Shown: positions 24,290 to 36,600 of the stretch, piece by piece
How the letters are laid out: every line of letters starts with the position of its first letter
Numbering within the stretch: position 1 is the stretch's first letter
Source: Psococerastis gibbosa
Taxonomy: Eukaryota > Arthropoda > Insecta > Psocodea > Psocidae
DNA: 64,000 nucleotides
Assembly: GCA_963971405.1 (NCBI GenBank)
Contig: OZ020484.1
Location: 38,214,770 to 38,278,769, forward strand
Direction: 5' to 3'
The notes under the pieces: model-generated
Database searches by the model: none
What the model was told of the DNA's origin: nothing
Seen by the model: only the letters and a program-made list of their open reading frames with translations
Program-made: the position numbers and the translations under genes

Positions 24290-24390
24290 TCATGCTTCGA
24301 AGGGCATGTAAAGTAGGAGGTCGGGTGCCTACGAATATTTCCTTTCTTGAGTGTAAGAAAGGGCTAGTTTGGCTAATTAGTAATAAATCA
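24290..24390 (+). repeat. Diverged copy of the second SINE family
   Basis: CGAAGGGCATGTAAAGTAGG and CTTGAGTGTAAGAAAGGGCT correspond to parts of the 17310-17540 SINE. It lies just upstream of the DAPIT-like gene, within about 75 bp of its first coding exon. Confidence 0.5.
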
Positions 24391-24462
24391 AAGTTTATTT
24401 AAATACTGTATTTTGTTTTCATTTTTTTCCTAATAATGGACTTCTTGTATTTTGTATAGACA

Positions 24463-25519
24463 ATGGCTGGAGGAGAGGAGGTTTTAGATGATCCCAACCT
24501 TAAAGGATTTTCAAGATACTTTAACAACCAAACTGTTCGAGGAAGGGCCAATGTGAGTCATTATGTTGTGGATGAGTAGGAATAGTAGGATAGGTCCTAA
24601 ACAGGCAAACTTTCAAAACAACTGTCTAAGATCTGTAACTCAATAGGTTATTCATGCTCATGAAAAAAATTTAATGCAAATACAGTATGTGCATGGTACC
24701 TATGTTTCAAATTATCTTGCATGGCTTGCAAAGCTGTAGCCTATATACGGCAATTATATTACCTCAATTTTAGTATAATTCATTATTATTTTACTGCATA
24801 ATTTGTTGCAATTTATAATGGAAACCTATAAATCTTAGAATAGGTGGTTACGTAGTACGGTTATACATGTAACATATAGTAACTTAGGCCTACTTCATTT
24901 TTTAATTGAGTGGGGAAGGAATGTGTAGATCAAATACCTGAAAGACCTTCAACTGCGAACATGTATATATATATATGTATATATATACGTTGTTTTCTCT
25001 CCGTGTATGACTGAAGTACCATTAACCATACGACCTATCTGCATTAGTATCTGAAATGTGTAAGATCTGCATTAATTAAGTCTAGTATTCTAGCTAACCA
25101 AATTAGAGGGTCTAGCGAAGAACAATAATATTCACCATTTTATAGCGTCTTTCCGCCATTTTCTGAGCCGCCCGGCATCGAATGGCCTAATGTTCGCTAA
25201 AGTAAAGTATTTTATAGAGTAGGCTATTCAAGGTGCAATGACAGATATTTCACCTTAAGAAATGTAATCTTTCCATCTGCTGTCGCCTACTCATTTGAAA
25301 ATTATGATTACTTGATAACATGATTATGGCCTTTACAGCCTAAGCCTCCAACCATAATCCACTGATTCATAGCCTATTGGCCAATTAAACCTTTTCAAAT
25401 TCCAGGTTTCCAAGGCAACGATAGCGGGCATGGTATTAGCTACAATATACTTCAAATTCTTTCATTCTGGACCTGCTAAGAAGGAGTTACCGCCAGTGAA
25501 GTGCAAGAATAAGCAATGA
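24463..25519 (+). CDS. ATP5MK: ATP synthase membrane subunit DAPIT/USMG5-like
   Basis: Two coding exons (24463-24552 and 25406-25519) join in phase 0 to 67 aa, close to the 58 aa human protein. The N-terminal LKGFSRYFNNQTVRGRAN matches the family signature (LxKYFNxxTxxGRxN). It is followed by VSKATIAGMVLATIYFKFF, a single membrane segment, and a basic tail (AKKELPPVKCKNKQ). The family is a small supernumerary subunit of the mitochondrial F1Fo ATP synthase that helps dimer stability. The ATG is preceded by TTTGTATAG, a plausible splice acceptor, so an untranslated leader exon is likely upstream. AATAAA occurs at 25871. The protein is too short for strong statistics, but the exon junction and motif order fit well. 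Confidence 0.85.
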
Positions 25520-27652
25520 ATAATATTTATTAGTAATGTAAATACTGATTTTGTCTGTTCCTTTACTATGCCACAGAATCAAATGTTACTAATCATATTT
25601 CAATTTATTAGATCAATATTCTCTGATTCTTACAGATTTCCTTTCCAAATTTTGTTTTCGGTGCAATTTCATCACTACTGAAACGTAAGCTAATTTTATT
25701 AAAGAATGCTCCAATTCAAGATTTTTTTAAACCCTAAAATAGCACCTACGGTACTCAGGCTCAGCCTATTGAATCCTTTGACAACTGAAAAATGGGATAA
25801 GAGGCAAGCTAAGCATGGATGGCCCCGACGAAAAGGTTTTACTTTGGACACAAAATAGGTTCAGTTCAGAAATAAAATATTTTATTAACATTTTGACATA
25901 CTAAAATCCGACACCATCGTTGCATTTATAGCGGACACATCAGCACTTCTTACACATAATTATTAAACCCATAAAATTATCTCGCTAAGGACGGACTAGG
26001 TGTTGATACTATCAAGATAATACAACTGCTCAAGAAACATACTTCCACTGGCTTGCGAAAACCAAATAAGAGTAGTTTAGTTTTCATTTCTCGTGCTTTC
26101 GACTATAAAATAGGCAGTTTCTATAAATTTTATACAATATGCAATACTACACACATCATTTTGGATAACGCTGGCCAAATACAGGTTCATATAAATATAA
26201 ATAAAATTCATTGTACCACAATATAAAACAAATTATTGCATGTTATAGGCCTATTCGTATTTTAGATTAAGGCAGAGATTTACAAATATTTTGTAAACAA
26301 ATTAGGCCTGTTTTTGACTAAATTAATTAATTTCTCGTTTCACAATGATATGAAAAATTCTTTAAAAATAAAGGGTTTCGTAGAAAATTTGCATTTTCAC
26401 ACGAATCATTTCTGAATTATTATTGAACTAGAAGAACAGGATAGAGTGCATCAAACCGATTTTATAGAATAGTTGTAAATCAACCAAGCAAATAGTCTGC
26501 TTTTTTATAAAGCTTTTATCTATTACCAATTTTTCATCCAACCATTGTGACTGTGAAACGAGTAATTAATAAATTTTGTCCAAATTGGTTTGTTCACAAA
26601 ATATTTGAAAATCTCTGGCTTAAGGACCCGAACTGATGAAGACTTTTAAACATTCTAGTAAGCCAACTTGTAAGTTCATGGATTCGGGCACACAACCAGT
26701 GTCTCAGTATCGGCCAGCTGTTTCGACAGTGATTGATGTAAATCGTCATGAAAAGGCTATGAATTTTCATATATTAATTTAGAGCATCGGAGTAAAGCAA
26801 TAAGACCGAAATAAGTGTTGATCAAGCTAATTGAAAAGTTTCGAGTTGGCGACACTATGACCATGATTGGGTGCAACACAGAGACTTCAAATAAACATAC
26901 TTGAAAGTTCGCCTTGTGCAATGGTAATGATCAAGAACGTTGGGGATAGCAACGCGAGTTGCATTACATTGAACGCAAAAATAACACTTATTCATAGTGC
27001 TGCGTACTGAATTCGTTATCAATTCAGTTCACCGTTATTTTTGAAAGAGTTGCAACTCACAATTGAATCGACAAAACCTGTCAAATCGAACAGTTTTTTT
27101 GTTTTGGCAACCTGAAGACCTGTTGATGGTGAATCGACAAGACAGAACGCCAATTCAGTTGTGAACTGGTTAAACTGCTAGTTTTTAAGAACGGATTCAA
27201 TAGTTCAGTTCGCTCATGAACTACACAGCGCACTTAATCAAAAATACCCTAAATTTTAAATTTAGCTAGATTGAAAACGTAAATACCAACTGTCATATGA
27301 ACGATAACAAATGTTACCACATGGAAAAGCTCACAATCAATTTCCTATCCTGTGAAAGTAGGTTTTTATCAAAGAAAGAAAAATTATCAACCAAAACCAT
27401 GACAGTGGATACTTATCTTATACTAATCTGTAATATTTTATATCGCTTTCTGGCATAGATACCGTTGAAATGTTATCACATGGCAAGCAACCACTCCGCG
27501 TTCTCCATGAAATAAATAATAAACTCTTGACTATAAACTTGAAACCTGCATCAGCCTTTACCAACAGTTTGTGACAATTCAAAAAATTTCACTGATATGA
27601 CTGCACAGGAGAGCAGGGAATATGTAATGTAGAAACAGAAACTGCACTGAAC
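25520..27652. other. Intergenic between DAPIT-like gene and Crag
   Basis: Contains the 3' region of the DAPIT-like gene on the left and the 3' region of the minus-strand Crag gene on the right, so the two genes converge here. A hairpin MITE lies at 26274-26628. I see no further gene. Confidence 0.5.
26274..26628. repeat. Hairpin MITE (about 355 bp)
   Basis: The left arm has AGAGATTTACAAATATTTTG and TTAATTAATTTCTCGTTTCA; the right arm has TGAAACGAGTAATTAATAAA and CAAAATATTTGAAAATCTCT. The same left arm opens the window at position 1. It is non-coding. Confidence 0.65.
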
Positions 27653-30600
27653 TTATCTAAGCTCTTGCAAAAGCATTAGTGGTTGGAAGTAGTTTCTATG
27701 GGAGGCACTAACTGGAGGTTTATCACATTTTTGAAGAAGAACGCCTTCTTTAAGCATCTTATGATATTCGATGTTATATTCTCGTTCAAAGGTTTCTGAA
27801 AGCAATAGCAGATATCGATTAAATGTCAATTACCTTTAGATTTTGTGCAATCAACTGGATAGCAACAGTCCTTAGCAAAGCTAATCCGGGGAATAGCGGC
27901 AGGCCAGCGTATTAATCTTTTTTTTGGCTTTAAAGTGGTATACAACCATTTCCAACTACATCAACGTCCTACCACTTCTGACCGAGACCCTCCAGGAAGC
28001 GGACCACCTCCGTCAACACCTCTCTGTCCAAGTCCTGGAGCACATCAATGTATGTGAAAGGCGGCAACCAATTACTGGCCTCTAATCACTGATATCTAGT
28101 GAAAAAATGAATAATTTTTTCATTATGTTCAATCGCCTTCACTTTTGATGAGCGCCCATAGTCCCTGCTGATAAATTTGGATGTGGGAAGAAGTTCGATT
28201 TTGGCAACACCGCGAAATCTCTCAGCTTTGCTACTAGTAATTAAATGGGTCGCGACTAAGTTGTGTTTTTTTTTTTTAACGTAACCTGTACTCCATCTTT
28301 GATTTGCATGATTGTTTTACCTAAATCCAATGAATTGCGTCCAAATTCAACAAGCGCTAAGAAGAGAATGTTCCGGTAGAGGGAATGGCCGGTTGGGGCG
28401 TTGCCAATCTTTACATGCTTCGTTCTCGCCTTGATCAGCTGCAGCATTGGGTCCCGCAGGTTGTCCATCTTCAAGTGGCCAATTATCTTCATTATATCCC
28501 TGCAACCATAGACTTGGCATTAAGCAATTCCGTTATTTTATATGGCTATTTGTGCAAGTAGTAGGTCTTGTGGCCAATGGAACTTAGCCTAATGTCACCA
28601 ACGCCATTAGTTCTCGAACATGCCTGGCATTGCAAACCGGCCAAAATAATTGCCTACAGTATACGGGATAAATGTCCTACTCGTAAGGCGGTTATTTCAC
28701 TTGTCATTTTTTCTTCATTTGTGCATTAAAAAATGATGAGGTTTTTGTTTTAAGGAGACTATTATGTAGATACTTAACTTATCTATTATAAATTAAGCTA
28801 TAATATGACTTATTATTGATGTCTCTACCATATTATATTTAACTTAATTTATAATAGAAGAGTTAAGTATCTACATAATAGTCTCCTTAAAACAAAAATC
28901 TCATCATTTTTTAATGCACAAATGAAGAATAAAATGCAAGTGGAATAACCGCCTTAAGAAACAATCGGGAGGGAAAAGAATTATATTATTGAATGTCTGC
29001 TACCACGTCACCGTTTTTGGAAATAGCCCTAGCCGGTCAATGGAATGGGCACCTCAGAGAAGTCTGATCATCAGAGAAAGTGTTGTATTCGATGGCATTT
29101 AGGTAGCTTGTTCGTACTTGTGCGAGTCTCTACACACCATGCGATCGGAAACTTGTCGTAACTCAACACAGGTATTACCTACAGAGGCGGCTGTAGAGGT
29201 TTTTCTTAATTGAATTGTTTGTATGCGAATAATCTTTAAAAAAATATATATATAATTAGACTCACGGGGATAAGAAGGAATAAAAATTAGAAATTGTTTC
29301 CAACAGAGAATAATATTGCTGTTTAACAAAAAAACAAAGGGTTCTTTGGCAGTTGGTCATTGCCATTAACAAATAGATTATGAAAATGCTCAAAACAATT
29401 TCACCTGTCTGCCCTGATATTATTGACAACTCTACGATTGATATTTCGTGAGCCAGCGTATTTGCTTTTGACACTTATAAGCCTTTTCTCTTCCAATTGT
29501 CTCCTATGCTTTTTTTAAACGTGAAGTTTAAGCAATCCCCCAGGTAAGTTATTTTTTTCCGTTTGTGCTACACCTGCAAAGCATCATAAATTAGCGCCAG
29601 TAAGTAAAGTACGTAGGGCTTTGCACTAATTAGGGCTCTAAATGCAATATAGTATATTATATGATATACCTGTATAATTAGAGCTCTAGCAAAAATGAAA
29701 AAAAAGCCTGGCATAATAATAAACAATGTTTGTATATTTATAGAAAACCCCTACATGTAAACAAAATTATTCCGATGAAAAGAGGTCTCAGCCTGAGATT
29801 CTTAGTCTGATTCCAAGTGCCGTAGTCTCTTTTTATCAGGCGTATTTCTTTTTTTCCAATTACTAAGCAGAAGCATACCTTCTAGACACGGCGTTGCGGT
29901 CGGTGACGAGAGCGCTCACCAGACTGCTCTGCTGTTCTTTTTGTTGCCACAACATGTACAGGGGCTGGCCGACCTAAACATAGAGGACAGCACAACTAAG
30001 CAGCGCACATCACACCCAATCGACTACAGATATTAAGAAACTCTGGAATGACCACTTTTCTAAAAACAGAGTTCTAACTACTGAGAAAGTGTTCCGGTTT
30101 ATTGGCTTAAACGATTCTCTATGAAAATAGACGAAACTTTCAAACTTACACTTATAAGATTTATCGTATTTATAAAAATAAATAAAAATACACCGATCTT
30201 CATAAATGTCCAAATAAGGAAACAGCGTCACGGCGACAAACCTTTTTTTCAACATTATTTTCGGCGGAAGGCAGCCATTTTCAAAAATGTTTCCAGCCTG
30301 ACGCGTATCTGGGCACTTGTAACAATCAGTGCCTTTTTTTATTTACTTTTTAAAAATAAACGATGAATATTCAGATAAAAGTGTTAACTTTATCTATAAA
30401 AACTATGGTTAGAACTCAATTCACTAAACATTGAGCCAGAAAGGTAATGAAAAAATGCTATGATGCTCTTTCCAGAGTAACTCGTGTATAAGGCTATGGT
30501 TCAATGGTGACGTCACACACATGAAATACCCTTTCGACGATAGCAACATTGCGAAGGATTGCATTCCAGTGAGGCTTTTCTTCATGCTAAGTGACTAATC

Positions 30601-33600
30601 TTGTTGGGCAGTAGGTAGCTAGAGCAAAAATTGTATTTTTAAGGTGAAATTACGATTTGTATTATGCCTTTTGGGCGGAAAAATCTCATTAGGGGGTCAT
30701 AAACAGTTACAAACAGCATCTTATTGGCCTGGCCGATAACAACAGCATCAGTACGATGTAATAAGTTTCAACAGCAGGTAAGATTTATTTCATTCGGCAA
30801 GATTTTGATTTTGATAGGAATTCGTATTTCAGGAACCATTCTGAAACTTATTACATTGTGTTGATGCCGTATTTGTCGGCCTAGGGAATTAGGTGCTCCC
30901 AGTGGAATTTAATATGACGCCCTACGCTTTACTTTATGAGATTTTGTTCCCGCTCAAAAGGTACATACCCAATCTTAACTTGAACCAATAAATTGTCTTA
31001 CAGCCAAATAGCAAATTATAAAATAAAGGCGGATGCTCTGAGTCATATAAGCAGCTTATTCACAACGAATTGCTCAATGCAGAATAGGCATTAAGAAGTT
31101 GCTTCAATTATAAGCTAATGTACAATAATATTAGCCAGTTGTTTTTATGAAGCACGTTTCTTATAGAAAGATGCCAAGGCAATAAAACATCTTTCGTTTT
31201 TTGCTGTTTAATTAATTTTGAATTTACGGAGAAGAAATAATTTTGAGTTAGCTTAATTAACAATGAAGATGTATAGGCTACCAGTTATATGTGATATGAG
31301 CCCATATAATAGCAATTGATTTCCTGTTTAAAAAAAATAGCGATTTCATGAATTCTTAAGTTATAAAGCAACGATAATGGTACCTCTTCATGAAGCCGTG
31401 GGTTGTCCCATAAGCAGACCACAGCCACCGCGGCCGGTTCGGTTTCCCCTTCCCACGAAGGGTGGACGGTCTGCTGTTTATTGAGACTACTCGACGAGAG
31501 GACGAGGCCTGGCAAATGACTGGGGACCATGATACGCTCAAACCACCATACCTGGACATAGTAAATAAACATAAGATAACCATTTTTTAACCAGCTAAGG
31601 GCGGCTCCAATTAACCACCTGACAATTAAAATCCAGAAGACTATTGAAGTTGTCCAATGCTTTGGGGTAGGGTAAAAGGTGTCAGCATCCTGTCGGCTAG
31701 ACTCACCCTTAAGTCTTAGATAAACCGGTTTTAATAATGTTTGTATCGCATTGTCCGGAATAATGGCTAGTTCACGTGAATGTAGGCTTGATATCGTGTG
31801 AAAATTTATTCATATTATTTTAAGATGATGTTATTTCCGGTCAACCAGTGGTATTCATATACAGTAACGAAGTATTCGCTTCAAAAGTAAAAACTATCGA
31901 TGAAAACAAGATAACCTATAGCATGTTCCATGCTAAGCAGCAACGCCCCCACCGATTGTGAAGAGACAATCAATTGCCGAAAAAAAAACTGGAGGAACTC
32001 ATTTCGGCAGGGTGGGCAGCCTCCCTACAGTGGGTACCTAGCCATGTGGGAATATATGGCAATGAAAAAGCTGATGCGAAAGCCAAGGAAGGAGCGGTAA
32101 TGGACCAACCAAACGTGCCACTAACCCTGAACCGAGCCAAGAGCCAAATAAATGCAGCAATCTGCAATGTCACGAAGAACACCCTCAAGACCCTAAGCAC
32201 TGGCAAAAAGTGGGAGAATCTTGCTACAGTGGGACCCATCTGTAGGAACCTTGAGAGAGCTGAAGCTGTTGCTAGATTCCGCCTCAATACCGGCCATGAC
32301 TACCTTCAGGCCCACCTACACCGCATTGGCCTTGCCGCCGATGACACATGTCTACTATGTCACGGTGGAAGAATGGACGAAGACCACCTGAGGGACTGCA
32401 CGGCTCTCACCTACCCGAACGATGACTTGGTGAACCGCTATTGGGAAGCTCGGCGACGAATGGTTGAACTACCACGTTCGGGCGTTGGATAAATATAAAA
32501 ATATATATGTTCCATTACCTAAAAACAGATCCAAAAAACGCAAAACCTTCTGCTCCAAACTCTTTAAGTAAACAGGGTTAGTTCTTTTTATGAATTCCAC
32601 AGATTACTTCACTGCATACTAACCAAATTCCAGTAGATGATGGGATGCTGGTCGACAAAAGACGGTTCTAAGAGACTAGGATCTCCCTTGTGCTGCAAAA
32701 TGTTCTCCAACTCTTTGCGCAAGACAAGGGGGTTGAGATAGGGGACGGAGATGGGTTCCAGGATGAAAGGCTCATCCCCAGTGGACCCGGGACGGTAAAC
32801 GTCAGCAATGGATGGCACCTTCTTCAGGCTCAGATCCGAACCCCGCATCGAAGTCTTCTCCCGGGCGCGGTAGTCGTGAATCGTCACCGTTAGGAAAGGC
32901 AGCGTCATTTTCTCACAAAAGTAGCACCTTGAACAATAGTTAAGGAATGGTAATTAAGATTCGTAGCTATTAACCGAGCCCAGATTTTTTTTTAAATCCT
33001 GCAAAGTATTCTACATTATTCGCACGACAGTGATTTTCAAATTTAAAATACATGCTCTTACGCGGATTAAAACTTACAATAATAATTAGTAAAAAATAAT
33101 ATCAAACAAGTAAATTAATAAATGTTAATAAGGGTACGGGACAACTAGAAAGGGAAGCCTTTATAGGCTTAGGCCTTTCATTTGACATGTAATTTGTGTG
33201 CCTGAGGCTTAAGGTGCACTGGAAATGTAAGGTTACATTTCAAACACCAACTCGTGTGTCTATTGCGCGATTATGGATTATCATAACTTAAATGAAATCT
33301 AAAGTTTAGTACACTACTACATGCACAGTTCAAATCCTTCAGGGTCATTCAAGTACGATTTCCATATTAAGGCTTTAAAAATTAAGTAAATGGCAAAAAC
33401 GCTTCGTTCAGGTTGTTTCGAATTTCGAACTGCGAAGTCATTTTTAAAACCGTAAAAATTGAAAAACGTTCTTTGGGTTAATTGTAATTCAAAAATTCGT
33501 CCATATGGGAAATAAAGACAATTTTCATTCTTTCTTTTTTGAATGTCTTTGAAGGATTTGAAATTAACCTTTCATTTAAGGTATCATAATCCATAATCGA

Positions 33601-36600
33601 ACAAAATGCACACGAGTTGGTATATGAAATGTAACCTTAAATTTCCAGTGTACCAAGCCTCAGGCACACACGTGATACGTCAAGCTCTTTTTAGCACCTC
33701 ACATTTGATGTGCAACAGACGACCCACGCTTACATTTGAAAATTCCGAGGTACCGCCTATGCCCCCCAAAAATTAGACGAGTGGAGATAGTGGGGGTGTC
33801 TAATAAAAACAGGCTGTGTGTGAATTAGCCAATCTACGATTGACTACTTTCGTATAGAAATACATTGCCTAAGGATGTCAAATCTAAATATTTTGATTTG
33901 TTGGGCGCGGTTGAGCCCGTGTCATGATTGGCAAGCACTTTTCCTATGTACGACAGTTATCCATTAAAACAAGTTAATGCAGAGGATCACACATACTTAG
34001 TATTTAAATTAGAGTCCTCAGGACTCCAGCCAGAAACGATTTCTTCATCGTGGAGAACTACTGAGCAATCTTTACAACGACAGCATGTGGTCATGTAAAA
34101 GCTAAGGGCGAGACAGTGGCGGGGAGGCTTGACGCCGCCGTACAAAGTCTCCTTGACCTTCTCGTCTGACACCGGTTCCTCGGGCAGGACGACGGTGCTG
34201 CTCTTGCGGCTGCTGTCGCCAAACATCTTCAGGTTACCCCAACCCTCGAAATCTATAGACGTGTTCCTCTCTGCCACTTCAGAATCCTCGCAGTTTATCT
34301 CTTGTGAACTGCAACGAGTTACAAATATATGGATTATTCAGTTAGTAAAATACTAGTAATTGGGAAATTTTATCAATGTCGATATGGGGAACCATTGTTT
34401 GATATTTGGACCGCTACTCTGATCCCAAGAGAAAGTGTGTTCGAGCGTCTGTAGTCTAGAAATCTAACAAGATACGGTATTACTGGCTACTGGCATTAGT
34501 AACATCTATGAAAATACACGAATGAATTATAATTATTGCTGCGATCGGCTATCATAACGAATTCCGATAACTAGCTTTAGGGGTGATTATGACGGTTTGA
34601 TTTCTGAACCCGTAAAGTGAATGCTAAGAGAAACCCAAGTCACACAAAGACCATACATGATGTACACATTTATGGTACCTACAATATATTATTTTAATTG
34701 TCGATAATAACCTCCAGACTACGAACTGTACTACTTTGCAACTGATCAGGAAATCTAAATTTTTAATGGAGTCCACTATTTTAGTAGCCTAGTACAATGT
34801 AACTAAGATAATACTTACTGATTAAGGGATTTGACAGGAGTTGAATTGGCAGACATGACCTCCTCCCATTTCTTTCCTATTATGTTCGCTGCAGACTTAA
34901 CGGTACTAATACTAACTTGTAAAATTTCATTCGATTTCTTCGACCCGCTGAAAATTATAATGTTATCAGTACATTTTCTAAAAACCATACGGACATTCCA
35001 AAAGAGCTCCTAATGTAACAGAATCAAAACAACTGATGAAACTTTATTATTTCACGAGTTATATTATTATTATTACTTACCTACTATGTTTATAATGTAT
35101 AATACAAATTAATAAATTACTAATACGGCCCACAGATGGAAAGTGAAAGCATATTATAGTGTCCATGTCGTTTTTTACTGTGTAAGTTTGTGTGTCTGAA
35201 TAGGTTTGTGATTAAAATTGAATGTTGAAGTATTGGAGCGTACCTGAGAGCGTTCTCTAGTGTTTTAGAAATCTTGAGTTCAGCTTTTTTCAAGCTCATT
35301 CGAGCGGGACTCATGCGGCTGGAACATAGCAATTAGGAGTAAAGCACGAGCAGTTAGCAACACTACACACTTTCTTATAGCATAAGATGAAGCAAGAAGA
35401 AATAGAGTACTATCTAACAACTTTACTATACAACTTTTAGAACCCGTTTGAACATTAGTTAGCTTTCTTGATAGTTATGAAATCTCCCAATTGGGTGGGA
35501 TCTTCGCTCAGTGACATTGGTACCCCGTCTAGTGAGAGCTATTATCAAACAAACATTTTCGATCTGGCCTACATGTGGAAAACGTTTTAGCTTATTGATC
35601 ACAGGTAGCTCTACAGCTTAGGTAAAAGAACACTAGGTCCCACCTGGTACAATCGCTCTTAGAAAAAATGACTGGCGCTACCCCCGTTCCTGACTATACT
35701 ACTGTGGGGAAACTACAAGTATACTCTAGCTCAATAGCTAATAATTAAGTATCCAGGTCACCTTCCTAAACCATTGGTTAAACAAATGGTAATTTAGGAT
35801 GTACTAGGCATTATTTATACTACGCAAGAACCTCTAGTAAATATTTAAGCCATAATTGTTATAATTATTGAGAGACCTAGAATGGCATTACTTGAAAATT
35901 AGTTGCGTCCATGTTGCTTAAAAAAAAATCCACATCCCTGCTAGGAATAATTTCAAAGACCTCCAATCATGCTATATGTATGATGGATGCAATATTTATG
36001 TGAGCACAACTCATGCGGTGTTAGCGGCACATCCTATTTAAGTGGTTAAATTTAGTAATTTTCTGTTCAAACCTAAAATTGTGTACCTACCTGAATGACA
36101 TCTTAAACGACGATAGGTTCAAATTGAGTCCTAGACTAGGGCTGTTTACCACGGGCGACACTTCCGACACTGCGCCAGGCAGCGTCGAAGATCTCTGCAT
36201 GCTCTTCTTGTTTGCATCCTGGAGGTTACATAAATTAGCTTTATTCATAGACATTACATAAGAGTAGTAACTGTGACAAATTGTCTGAAAATAGTTGGGG
36301 AGCCCAAGCGGGGATTTCTGGATTTACTCGAGCGCAGCAGATTAACATACAGGAGGATACCTTGAACCGGTTAAGTACCTCCACCAAATATGAGCCCCGC
36401 ATGTGTGGCCACCCGTTAACGATGAACGATCAGATTAGTAAAAAAAAAAAAAACCCATCGTAATAGGCTCATCTCGTTTAATCACCATATCATATTTACA
36501 AGAATGTGTCGCTTTCTGAACGAGCTCGACGAGCTTAACTACTCATTAATTGAGTAACTGCGTAGTCACGTAGTAGTCTCTTAATTAATGTCTATGGTTT

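Noticed and set aside
31356-31583. 75-codon minus-strand frame overlapping Crag exon 27
   Set aside because: The neighbouring frame continues Crag in phase ([15 protein letters not shown]); this one is out of phase.
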